A DNA stretch of 64,000 nt from Chimonanthus salicifolius (taxonomy: Eukaryota > Streptophyta > Magnoliopsida > Laurales > Calycanthaceae): contig CM023539.1 in the NCBI GenBank assembly GCA_013350335.1, positions 34,272,631-34,336,630 on the forward strand. The letters run 5' to 3'. The first letter of the stretch is position 1, and every line of letters starts with the position of its first letter. Shown piece after piece: positions 37,334 to 47,996 of this stretch. A program made the position numbers and the translations under genes. The notes under the pieces are model-generated. The model was not told the origin of the DNA. It saw only the letters and a program-made list of their open reading frames with translations, and searched no databases.

Positions 37334-38022
37334 TGCTATAGAGCAGTAGTTTCACTTGTGAAATCTTTTATGGTAATTTGACACTTCAAAAGTTGGTTCT
37401 TTTTTCTATCCAAACACAAACAGATTGACCACCACCTGCTAGGGAATCCATGTTTACAGTTTCACTCTCTTATTTTTATTGGACAAAATTACATGACTGA
37501 AGGAGGATTGAAGGAGGATTAAGTTTCTGTTCAAAGCTTGAAATGGTATACTTATGTATTTCATTGGTGGCTTGGCAAGAAATTGCTCCATCTGCATACA
37601 ATTAAATTTTTCAATAGAGGATTAAGTTTCTCTTCTGCAGTGGTCTGAGTATAACTATGGTGTGTACCAATGAAAGGTAGATTTCAATTTTTCAAAAAAA
37701 AAAAAAAATTCAATGGAACATCTTCTTGTAAGCAAATTCAAGAACATCAAGCAGTAGCTCATGTGCAAAACTGTGGAGCCAATTAAAGATGATTTCATTG
37801 CTTTAATTCAATGGAACAAATTAACAAATGGACTACTAAGAAACAGGCGTTGAGGAACACCCAGTTCAGATCTAATACAACACAACACAGAAATTGACTA
37901 AAATTTGCTCCACTTATCAGGTGGTTGAAAGGCAAGACAAAAAAAAAAATTTACAACATGACAACTGCTGCATACACATATTACACAGAGAACAACAAAA
38001 GTGTTGTTTGGAATAACTTCTG

Positions 38023-38220
38023 TTAAGAGGTGGTGGGAAGGTAGACCCTGTGTATGCTGTTAATCGTTAGATCGTGTCTGCAGGTGGGGCATTTTCTCTG
38101 TACTCTGATAGCAGTGACGATGCATTCTTTACAAAATATGTGGCCACATAGTGTTGATGTTTCCTCCAGCAAAGGGCCCAGGCAAATGGCACAAGTGAAT
38201 ATTGGCTCCTTTGCATTAAT
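38023..38220 (-). other. RING exon (exon 4) of copy A
   Basis: Encodes INAKEPIFTCAIC through to RVYLPTTS and a TAA stop. The open frame runs 12 bases further upstream, but the CCACAG acceptor fits phase 0 from exon 3 and agrees with unit B. RING spacing is CX2C-X11-CXH-X2-CX2C-X10-CX2C. Confidence 0.85.
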
Positions 38221-41200
38221 CTGTGGTTCCAAAGTGATCGAAAGTGGTTAGACATTGACAAAGAAAAAATATATTAAAACATTTGCATGGATCCAATGTT
38301 CAGAATGATGCATGCAGTCATGAAGAAAGAAAGAGCAATATAAAGGTTAGAGCTATCAAGATAAGTGGGAGATCACCCATTCTCCTCTATTTAGTAGTCC
38401 ATTTCAACTTATATTTTTTAAGGTAAGAACATTTCAACACTTTATACTAGTGATTTTAGGGTAGTTGGCTAGAAATTGAAAAACTCTACCGAGACACGAG
38501 GCATCCAGTGAAAATGAATTTTAGGACCCACTTTGTTGGAGTTTGATGTAAAGAGGACCACCATATGAATAGTTTTTATATAAAGTTTTACCGAATCTTA
38601 TTAGAATACCTACGTAATATTGAATAATTGAGATACAATAGCTGTTTGGTGTAGAATTATGACCAGAATATAGAACACATATGCATGGATCCAATGTTCA
38701 CAAATGATGCATGCAGCCATGAAAAAGAAAAGCATATATAAATATCAAGATAAGAGGGAGGTGACATCAACACTAGCGTAAATTGTAAGAACATTTCACC
38801 ACTCTATACTAATGTTTTTAGGGGCATTTCCTTTATACTACACCCAAAAAATCGTAGTCCAAAACTTGGAAACTCCAATTTGTTTGAGTGCCAAATTATT
38901 GTTCATATATAATACGAAAAAGAAAAAAAAAGAAAAAAAAATTGGAAGTAACTTAAGATTCGAAATTAGGTCTGGTTACCAAAACAGTACATGTATTTTG
39001 TCATAATGACACAAGCCCTTGGCACATTAAGAATGTGTTCTCACTATTCTTCTGCTTCGTCTTCCCTAATCTTGCCTACATTGAGCAAGGGAGTGGGGTC
39101 TCCTGTAGGTTTTCTTTTTTAATAGTAGGGGTCTCCTGTGGGTGAATGAACATTTCTCCAAATTTAGGTGAAAATGGAGTCAGAAGGGACTTATCCCTTC
39201 TAGTCAGCCAACTACCAAATCGGTGGCTTGGGGCTAGCATAATATTGTAACAAGCACAATGTTTACTAGATTTATGATTTCATCATCAATAGTTGAGTTA
39301 CGCAAGAAGCCTATGATATTTGTGCATGAAACTTATCACTCAGAGAGAGAGATGAAACTTATTGGACGACCTGCATAACATTGGATGAGAGAGACATAAT
39401 AACTATTTGGTGGTCCAAAACCATCATATAATCAGCTGACCCGAAGTTTAAGGTGATCATTCTGCCTAGCAATGATGAACTAATTATGTTTTAAAAAGCC
39501 AATCTAACCCCAACTCTGCATTTGAAGAGACTTCATTATACTAAATTTCTTGGTTAAATTCATATGCCACTTGAAGAGTTGCACATCTAATTCTTGGTCT
39601 ATAAAATTAGTTAAGCACAGCTGACTCACCTTAAACAAACTCTGCTGCAACATCATGTGATAGATTTGATTAGTTTCGGTAGTCTAGATATTTCGGAACC
39701 AGCCAATGTAATTAAAAGAAGGCAGGTGTTGGATGGAGTAGAATTCTTGCCCATCCAAATTGTCGATGCACACTACCCTAAGTATTGAATACATCATCAA
39801 AGTGACCCTTACAACTGAATTGAAAACATTTGTTATGTCTTTGAAACCTTAGATTGGGATGATGTCACTATATACCATATACTTATTGTGAAGTGTTAAA
39901 AAGTAGGACGAACATTTTCACATTGACCCATGGGCCATTCAGACATTTGGATCCCAAACTTGAGTTACACCATATTGGATCAAAATGGTGATAAAATTAC
40001 CCTCTTTTTATTGTTAAGTTTTTGGGCCTTGAAAATCATACTTGAAGTAGTACTTCAATCATTCTGGTTTTTTGTGTGCACTAACCCAAACATGGATATT
40101 TGCAATCAAAGCATCTCAAATGGTTTGATGCACAGGTAAATAGACTAGTATGACATGCTTTTTTGCTACAAACGGAGAATAAAAATAGGGGAATTAGTTT
40201 GACACTGGTACTTTTACTAACATGGGGCACCACCACTATTTTTCCCTTCATTTTATTGCCATAAATTAAAAAATTGAAAGGATAAAATAGGAATATTATC
40301 AATTTATCACTAAGAAAAGAAGGGTAAAATGGGGACAATGCCTCCATGTTGTTAATACCGGTGTGCCCAAATCAGTGAAGCTTGAGACCCATCTCAGGTC
40401 TTTTCCTCCAGGATCTATGCATAATATGCATAGGCCAAATCTATAAATTCATTCACATGATATTGAGAATATGAGGATTAGTTGATCCCTTATATCATAT
40501 AATCCTTTTCTTTTAGTGTTGCAGACCGTTCAAAAAAATATAATCCTTTTCTTTTAGTGTTGAGCCCGCTTCTCAAAACTCAAGAAACCCTATTCACCGT
40601 CATTTCCCATAAAAAGAAATTAATAGAACTGTGGAGAAGCTTAACAAGAACTAGAATAAGCGAAAACCATAGAATAGAAGTGGAGGTGTGTTTAAATAAC
40701 CTAACCAATGTAAACAGAATTATCAAATATTGAACATGTTTTTTTTTTTTGAAATAATGACAATGTAAGCGACACTAACAACAAAGACAAATGGAAAAGA
40801 TCTATAGATGATAATTGAAGTGCAACAAATGACAACAAACTCCAAGTTCATTATAATCCCAACTTACCTCAGTAGTGAGATTGTCAACTGAATTAATGGA
40901 AAGCCCACCACTTAATAAATTTCTTCCATGAATGTTAGAATCATTGAGAGTCACTCCAGTTGATGTCCGTTCCTCTACATTGTTAGCCCCTTTAAAACAA
41001 AAAATGTATACTAAGTACCTAGAAAAAATAGCATTAAAAAGTAGAAGAAAAAAAGAGATGGATCTATACAGGACATAGTAAAACATCCCTTTTAAACATG
41101 GATACAAGAGGAATATAAAAATGTTTATAGAGAGAGATACTATTTGGGTATTGTAAACAAGTGTTTCCTTAGTAGTCCTACTTGTTCTATGGATCGTTCA

Positions 41201-43704
41201 TTAACTCTCGTAACTCACTATCCTTGACTTGAAGATGACAATAGATGCAATTTGTCTCAACACAATCGAGGAAGTCATTCAAGGTGTGTTTGGATTGCAT
41301 TTTTTACAAAAGATGATAGGAAAAATATTTTTAAAGAGACTCTCTTTCTTTACAAGAAGGCATGTTTGTTTATAGAATAAGACTAAACATGTGACAAGTG
41401 ACTACAAAAGTAGGGAAATTAAATAATGTGGCATGATGTCATCCAATTTTCTTTCTAAAAAATAGCCAAATATGTACAAGGGAATATTTCTAAATTGTCC
41501 CATATTCTCCCAACACAAACACACCAACTCTTTTCTCTTACCACTAAATAAAACTTTAGTGCATTTAAATTCGTTCATTAGATGTTAGGGTCCTAGACAT
41601 GTTCATTCTATTTTTGGTAAAAGTTGTTCTGTTTCTTCTATTGATTTCTTGTATGACCCCTTTTTTCAATTTCTTTTCTTTTTAGATGCAGTCATGTTAT
41701 AAAGTATTTCACATGCTTACTCTTTTTCCATGATATGATATGGTTCTAACATGAAAATGTTCTTCTATGACAACAACAGCAAATATCGCTCAAACAGTTT
41801 TTCCCCTCATTTGAAGCAAAACAGCATGACCATCAAAGGAAAATGGATTTAACATTCATGAATCCATTCCATTTTTCTCTCCTAAAAGGAAAATCTAACT
41901 ATCCCAAGACTTCATGGATGTAGATCTTGACTCTTGAATGATCTTCTCATACTTGGTTTTGATATTACAAACAATCTCACAAAGAAGAAAAGAAATAAAT
42001 CCATCTAAGAAGATTTCCATACAGTAGCCAAAGAAAAAAACATTGTATTTTCATGTCAATGAAAACATGAAAAGGTTGGAGGGGGAAATGCTCTCTCAAG
42101 TACGTTAGATACACGGCAAGCAACATCAACTCATTGTCAAACGTAGGTATAGATATAAGTGATTCTTTTGTTGAATTCTTGTAATCTTTTGTACTTTAGT
42201 CGTTAACATATTATCTCTCCTATATTGTTATCTTGTAGTTCTCATTAATACATTTTTACAATTTCAAAATGAAAAATAACAAAAACATGTTCAAGTGAAC
42301 GAGAATTAGTATACATTGTTGCAAGTTTGAAATAGGTACCTGAGCGACCTTGATGTACGACTGAGTCATCATCAAGGACTATCATCACATTGTTCCGCCT
42401 GGAGTGGTTTCTAACCTTTATAAAACAAGATAAACATAAACAAATTTGTTAAAAATCTAAGCAACAAAAGCAGAAAAAACAACAAAAACATGAGGGAATG
42501 TAGATATAATGTAGATATAATATTTTTAGATAGAACCAAAATATGATTAAAGATACATAAGAATGCATAAATCCTCCACAAATTCCAATCATAGAAATGT
42601 TTAGAATTATTTTTTTTGGAAAACCTGAAATGCATATCTTGACAAGTAAAACACACTTCTGAAATGGTATTAACGTAATGAATATAGGGGAAAAAGAAAA
42701 TAGAAAAATAAAGAAAAAATACAGACATATGCAAGGGGAACAGAAACACATACAAATGTAGAAATATTTAAACAAAAAGGATGAAAAAAATATATAACAG
42801 AAATATTAGAATAAAAAAAAACAAGAAAATCCCATTTAGATGGAAAAATCTAGAAGCAAATATTAATAACAAAAATAGCTAAAACCCATAAAAGGGAAAA
42901 TTCTACAAATGTAGATACATATATCGCAAAAAGCAGGAATCCTTGTACAAAATCAGCGCATATCTTTTTTCTATAAATTAAATTGACACATTCGTGCATA
43001 AAAAAGCCAAAAAAAAAAAAAAAATTAATTATGCACTTTACAAGATCGATAGTTAAAAGAAAGCCTACAAACACAATGAAAAATAAATACAGAATTATTT
43101 TGCCCAAGAATAGGAAGCAGAAATATAAAAAAAAAAAACCTAAACAAAATCAACCTACATGAATCAAGCGAAAACAAAAGGCAAAAAAGGAAAACTAAAA
43201 ATTAGTCAGAATCCTCAGAAAAGAGCAATAAATTATCAGTAGCATGGGTGAAAAAAAAAACCCTCAAAAAATACAGAAATCTTTATGAAACTCCATAAAC
43301 ATGAAATTAAAGAGTCCCAAAAGATGAACCCAATAGAAACCAGAAATTCAGAAATCAAAATCCTCTTAAAGAAGAAGAAGAAAAAGAAAACCCCTAACCT
43401 AAATCAAGCAATATCATACAATAAAAACAAGAAACAATGAAAAGTAACGAATAACACAAGATAATCATCTCACTTGTCTTGTCTGTCTTGGAATGGTGAT
43501 CAAAACCACATCATCAATGACATGAAAGTTGAGAGGTACATTGTGCCTTCCATTTGGATATGAACCCGAGTTTCTTCTGCCCAATTGCCGGCTGGGTGAC
43601 CCACCAAAGGCACTTGCCATTGCCTGCTGTGGCCGGGCATTCAGGTGAAAGTTGTGAGGAGAAACCCCAACATAATCTCGTTGATGCGGCGGCCTCGAAC
43701 ACAT
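38023..43704 (-). CDS. RNF4-like RING-finger E3 ubiquitin ligase, copy A
   Basis: Four coding exons on the minus strand: 43474-43704, 42340-42415, 40868-40989 and 38023-38220, giving 208 residues. Donors GTGAGA, GTACCT and GTAAGT and acceptors AAAG, AAAG and ACAG keep frame across phases 0, 1 and 0. The C-terminus is a C3HC4 RING (CAIC, TLCGHIFC, KEC, CPTC) followed by the RVYLP end typical of plant RNF4-type proteins, whose usual length is about 200. Upstream, VVLITI (exon 1) and MIVLDDDS (exon 2) look like SUMO-interacting motifs: a hydrophobic core next to acidic residues. The likely role is ubiquitination of SUMO-tagged nuclear proteins; this is family inference. The start is the first Met of a conserved exon 1. 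A TTAAATAA TATA-like box lies near 44035-44045. Exon joins are predicted by eye, without transcript support. Confidence 0.85.
40990..42339 (-). other. Intron 2 of copy A, with a MITE-like insert
   Basis: Bounded by GTACCT and TTTTAAAG. It contains the element at 41283-41525. Confidence 0.75.
41283..41525. mobile_element. MITE candidate in intron 2, copy A
   Basis: Ends are a 10-bp inverted repeat, GGTGTGTTTG and CAAACACACC, enclosing 243 bp of noncoding AT-rich sequence. The same element is at 50878-51116 in unit B, so it predates the duplication. The target duplication is unclear. Confidence 0.5.
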
Positions 43705-44100
43705 CTTGACCTAAATATAGATGACAAAACCCAAATCAGAAAATAATTGGAGAAAAAGAAAAAAGAATTGTCTTCCCCTTGAATTTTTGGGGGACGAATT
43801 CAAAACCAGCTTTGAACAAAATGAAAGAGAAATGGGGATAGATTTTGTATGGAGATCGCTATAATCCTCGCTGTGAGAGAGAGAAGGAGATCGAAAGCCA
43901 GAGAGCTTTAGATCTTCCCCACAGATAGAGAGCTTTGTATCTTTCTTCGAGTTCGAGAGTAGGAGAAAGAGGGAGAGAGAGTCTGAGAGCTTTCGATTTC
44001 GATGTTTCTGAGGAATGGAAGAAGCCGTTTTCTGCTTATTTAAGGGAAAATGAATCAATACGCGTTTTCAATCGTAGCCGTCAATACCCATGTGGCCTTT
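43705..44100 (-). promoter_or_regulatory. Leader and core promoter region of copy A
   Basis: Between the ATG and a TATA-like TTAAATAA (about 44035-44045), the minus strand is rich in CT/TC runs, typical of a plant leader. In unit B the same place reads TTCAAATAGA. Transcription start not determined. Confidence 0.4.
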
Positions 44101-44940
44101 TTCGTAAATTTTGAATTTCAAAATAATATCAAATAAGCGTTGGTCTGAATTTTCAGTTTATAAAGATGTAATTAGATTTAAAATTTCACGAGAAACATTC
44201 ACAAAACCCAGCAACAATCTCAAAGCTAAAACGATTACCCACGGTTTTTTTCCTTTATTATTTTGTTGATAGTTTCTTCGTTAAAAATATTTAAATTTTA
44301 ATTTGCACTACAAGATCTATATCAATAAAGCTTCTCACTTTATAAAATTATTTTAATTATATTAATCAAGATAGTTATTAAGGTATCTAATCTTGCTTAG
44401 ACTTTTCAAATAACCTAATCATATTGAGTCAATGTCATCTTCAGATAGAGTTTAAAAATCTAAATATCAAAAAATAATTTAAAGTGACTAAAATCTAAAA
44501 AGTTCTACTATACAATTTCATTAATTGAATTAAAGTAAATTTTGAATTCTTATTATTATGTTCAAACATTTCTAGCGAACTCATTACATAAGGCTTAGGT
44601 AGACTGATTCAACAAGAAACTAGATCACTTGGAGTTCCACTTGGGGTAGGAACAAACCAAAATTGAAGGGATTTGTTTATTACCTTTCCTTATTCATAAA
44701 AAATAATGCAATTTATGCTTGTAGCCTATACAAGTCCTGCTAAGATGGGCCAGGTCAAGCCCAACTCAATTTAGGCTAGGGGCCTTCCCTACTTGGCTAA
44801 GAAGGCAAGTTTGTCTCCTAAGTTAGTGTTAGATGCCCAAACTACAGATATAGGGCATCTTCTTGTGTCTAAATTATTTCAATTTGGATCTAGTACTTAA
44901 ATAATAAATAAAGGCCCGAATGGCTTTTTGGTTTTTGAAT
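44101..44940. other. Upstream intergenic of copy A
   Basis: AT-rich sequence shared with unit B (53700-54583). No further feature was seen before the TRIM. Confidence 0.5.
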
Positions 44941-45141
44941 TGTAACACCTACCACCCACCTCAAAGTCCCACATCGATTATGAGGTGGGTGGAGTGGAAG
45001 TCTATATGAGAGAAGTCTTCTTCCCTTGTGTGAGGCCTTTTGGGTCGGTCCATGTGGGCCAGGACCCAAAGCAAAATCGTGCGGGTCAGGTAGTGGCCAA
45101 AACGGGACAATATCACGATGGAGTAGGGTCGGATCGTCACA
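44941..45141 (+). repeat. TRIM LTR 1, unit A
   Basis: A 201-bp LTR ended TG..CA, directly followed by the primer site. Confidence 0.9.
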
Positions 45142-45143
45142 AT

Positions 45144-45155
45144 TGGTATCAGAGC
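45144..45155 (+). other. TRIM primer-binding site, unit A
   Basis: TGGTATCAGAGC, complementary to initiator-Met tRNA. Confidence 0.88.
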
Positions 45156-45240
45156 ACGGTTCAACACTCGGACTGTATAGGCCTTCTACCTTTGTGATGT
45201 GACAGAGCCAGGAATGGCTCTGGTCTTAAGGAGAGTGGAT

Positions 45241-45429
45241 TGTAACACCCACCACCCACGTTAAAGTCCCACATCGATTGTGAGGTGGGTGGAGTGGGAG
45301 TTTATATGAGAAGAAGTCCCCCCCTCCCTTGTGTGAGGCTTTTTGGGCCTGGCCACAGCAAAACCGTGCGGATCGGGTAGGGCAAACCAAGCAAACAATA
45401 TCACGATAGGGTAGGGTCGGATCGTCACA
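45241..45429 (+). repeat. TRIM LTR 2, unit A
   Basis: A 189-bp partner of 44941-45141, with a short deletion around 45355. Confidence 0.9.
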
Positions 45430-45822
45430 CGAACCCTTACTAAATTTAGTTTTAAATCAACTACTACTATTAGTCTGCAGCATTAAGTCCTTTATTGTTT
45501 ATTGCACATAAACTTTTTTTATAAATTTATAATATGAATTAAAAAAAAAAATATCTCATTACACAAATTATCATTATAGCTACTAATTTTATTACATCTA
45601 TGTTATCATTAAATTCTCAAATTGTTATTTTATTTTATTTCTAAGCAACTCACTATATAAAAATCTAAACAAATAACCTCCAAATAAAAAACAATGTATA
45701 AATTTCCAAGAGAGTAACTTCGTTCTATCCAGCGAAATCGAGAAGATTGGTGAGAGGTGTTGTAGTTGCAGATACGGTGGACAAATTTCCAATAATAAAA
45801 GTTAGTGACATTTTGAGAGAAA
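45430..45822. other. Intergenic, AT-rich
   Basis: Nothing recognised. Confidence 0.5.
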
Positions 45823-45830
45823 GGCCATAG

Positions 45831-45984
45831 CAGGGTTGAGATATCGGCTGATTTTTTATGTATATCGGCGATATATATTGTCAATATCAACCGATATTGA
45901 TACGTTTTTAAAAAAAAAAAATTAAGAGAAAAAAATATCGGTCGAGATATCAGTCGATATCTCATATCGAATTTTTTACCCCTG
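45831..45984. mobile_element. Second TATCGG-type MITE
   Basis: A 154-bp element with ends CAGGG and ACCCCTG. GGCCATAG is duplicated on both sides (45823-45830 and 45985-45992); a ninth base differs. The interior has ATATCGG, ATATCAACCGATATTG and ATATCGGTCGAGATATC words like those of 12786-13002. Confidence 0.65.
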
Positions 45985-46039
45985 GGCCATAGTACTTGCA
46001 TAGTAGCAAGCTTGGCTGGGTAAAACTACAACACCATGA

Positions 46040-46440
46040 TGAGATGATTCGGCCGATATGATTCGCTTTCCTCCTTTGTTTTTTTTTTTTAAATATCTGT
46101 ATTATTTTATTATTTTATTATTTTTTGAATTAAAAAATATAAAAAACCGAAAAAGAAACTGTTTTTTTAAAAAAAAAAAAAATTCAAAACGTAAATATCA
46201 ACCAATATTGGCCGATATTTCGACCCGGGCCCATCACCGTTTTGATTTTTTTTTTTTTTTTAAAAATACCAATATGAATCATATCGGCCGCTATCGGACC
46301 GATATATGTTGCCGATATATCGGCCATATTGACCGATAAATAAGTTGTATGGCCGATACAATACGTATCGGCCGATATTATACGGTGCTTAAAACCCGTA
46401 TCATATCCGTATCGGCCGATATCTTGACCCTGGCCAAGAT
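46040..46440. repeat. Cluster of TATCGGCCGATA palindromes
   Basis: At least ten full or partial palindromes around two long T/A runs (46079-46090, 46164-46182, 46243-46261). It ends in GACCCTGG near 46435 like the other family members. It may be two nested copies. No duplication was identified. Confidence 0.6.
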
Positions 46441-47121
46441 ATTCTACTTTTTTCATGAAATACATTTGATTAACTTAGTAAAAAGAATTGATGTTGTCTA
46501 CACCGAAATGCCATCAAACAAGTCTAAGACAAATTGGTGTAAATATGATAATGAAAATCTTGATCATAATGGCTTGGGGTACATTTGAGATTTCAAATGG
46601 GATGACAGGGTAGTCAACTAGTCATAATGGTGGCATTACAAGGTAGTCAACTAGTCGCAACGGTGGTTACGTGCATCATCATAAATATCATTTTCGAGAT
46701 ATCAATGGTGACCAATAATATTGGAATATTTTCAAAAATCTATTGGGATATTATCGTGATATCACTATTTATCGTATTTTGATACGATTTTATCAAAAAT
46801 TTACTGATGCGTCGATAAATATGCTTTACTAACATGGTATACACTTCAATCAAAGTGAAAATACAAACAATGACATCAATTCTAACTTGTATTTAAATTT
46901 CAAACAGAAAATGATATTTAAATAATTTAGATTAATTATCTTATGGACTCAATGCTATATTTATCATCTCTTTAACCTTTTAAAATTAAATCATAATTTA
47001 TCTATATACATAATATAATAAATAAGTTTTATTTAAATATATTTATTTTATTGATTTAAACAATAAAAGTTGATATTTGATAGAGAAGTGTATTTTTTTT
47101 TAGAATTTTATTGATTTAAAC
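46441..47121. other. Intergenic up to the duplication junction
   Basis: AT-rich. Words at 46690-46830 such as GATATTATCGTGATATCAC resemble an older relative of the palindromic repeats. The junction with unit B is at 47121/47122. Confidence 0.45.
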
Positions 47122-47798
47122 TGCTATAGAGCAGTAGTTTCACTAGTGAAATCTTTTATGGTAATTTGACACTTCAAAAGTTGATTCTTTTTTCTATCCA
47201 AACACAAACAGATTGCCCACCACCTGCTAGGGAATCCATGTTTACAGTTTCACTCTCTTATTTTTATTGGACAAAATTACATGACTGAAGGAGGATTAAG
47301 TTTCTGTTCAAAGCTTGAAGTAGTATACTTATGTATTTCATTGGTGGCTTGGCAAGAAATTGCTCCCTCTGCATACAATTAAATTTTTCAATAGAGGATT
47401 TTCTCTTCTGCAGTGGTCTGAGTATAGCTATGGTGTGTACTAATGAAAGGTAGATTTCAATTTTTCAAAAAAAAAAAAAAAAATTCAATGGAACATCTTC
47501 TTGTAAGCAATTTCAAGAACATCAAGCATAGCTCATGTGCAAAAATGTGGAGCCAATTAAAGATGATTTCATTGCTTTAATTCAATGGAACAAATTAACA
47601 AATGGACTACTAAGAAACAGGCGTTGAGGAACACTCAGTTCAGATCTAATACAACACAACAATACAGAAATTGACTAAAATTTGCTCCACTTATCAGGTT
47701 GTTGAAAGGCAAGACCAAAAAAAAAATTCACAACTGACAACTGCTGCATACACATATTACACAGAGAACAACAAAAGTGTTGTTTGGAATAACTTCTC

Positions 47799-47996
47799 TT
47801 AAGAGGTGGTGGGAAGGTAGACCCTGTGTATGCTGTTAATAGTTAGATCGTGTCTGCAGGTGGGGCATTTTCTCTGTACTCTGATGGCAGTGACGATGCA
47901 TTCTTTACAAAATATGTGGCCACACAGTGTTGATGTTTCCTCCAGCAAAGGGCCCAGGCAAATGGCACAAGTGAATATTGGCTCCTTTGCATTAAT
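47799..47996 (-). other. RING exon (exon 4) of copy B
   Basis: Codes for the same 65 residues as 38023-38220. The three base differences from copy A are all silent. Confidence 0.85.

Larger units (their letters stand above)
44941..45429 (+). mobile_element. Complete TRIM element (489 bp)
   Basis: LTR 1 (44941-45141) and LTR 2 (45241-45429) both run TGTAACACC...GGATCGTCACA. The primer site TGGTATCAGAGC lies at 45144-45155, and the purine-rich AAGGAGAGTGGA lies just before LTR 2. The interior is about 100 bp and encodes nothing. Flanking bases GAAT (before) and CGAAC (after) resemble a decayed duplication; unit B reads GAAC before its copy. Such elements move only with proteins supplied by other retrotransposons. 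Confidence 0.92.
37334..47121. repeat. Segmental tandem duplication, unit A
   Basis: Homology to unit B starts abruptly at TGCTATAGAGCAGTAG (37334 here, 47122 there). It runs through the whole RING gene, its promoter region and the start of a TRIM. Since unit B begins directly at 47122, a tandem unit of about 9788 bp is the simplest reading. The 45430-47121 part of unit A has its partner outside the window. Confidence 0.85.

Noticed and set aside
38221..38232. Start of a stand-alone RING protein at TTG (38230-38232)
   Set aside because: A CCACAG splice acceptor and the conserved upstream exons in both duplicates show that this is the last exon of a longer gene, not a separate gene.
42411..43107. 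Hydrophobic membrane-protein-like frames on the minus strand
   Set aside because: They fall in intron 1 of the RING gene. Their hydrophobicity comes from T-rich intron sequence, and the frames shift between the two copies.
43711..44058. 115-residue frame just upstream of the RING gene, copy A
   Set aside because: It overlaps the leader and TATA-like box, is not conserved in length or frame in unit B, and is of low complexity.
44941..45429. Cassandra-type TRIM
   Set aside because: The LTRs have no 5S rRNA-like promoter region, which defines Cassandra.
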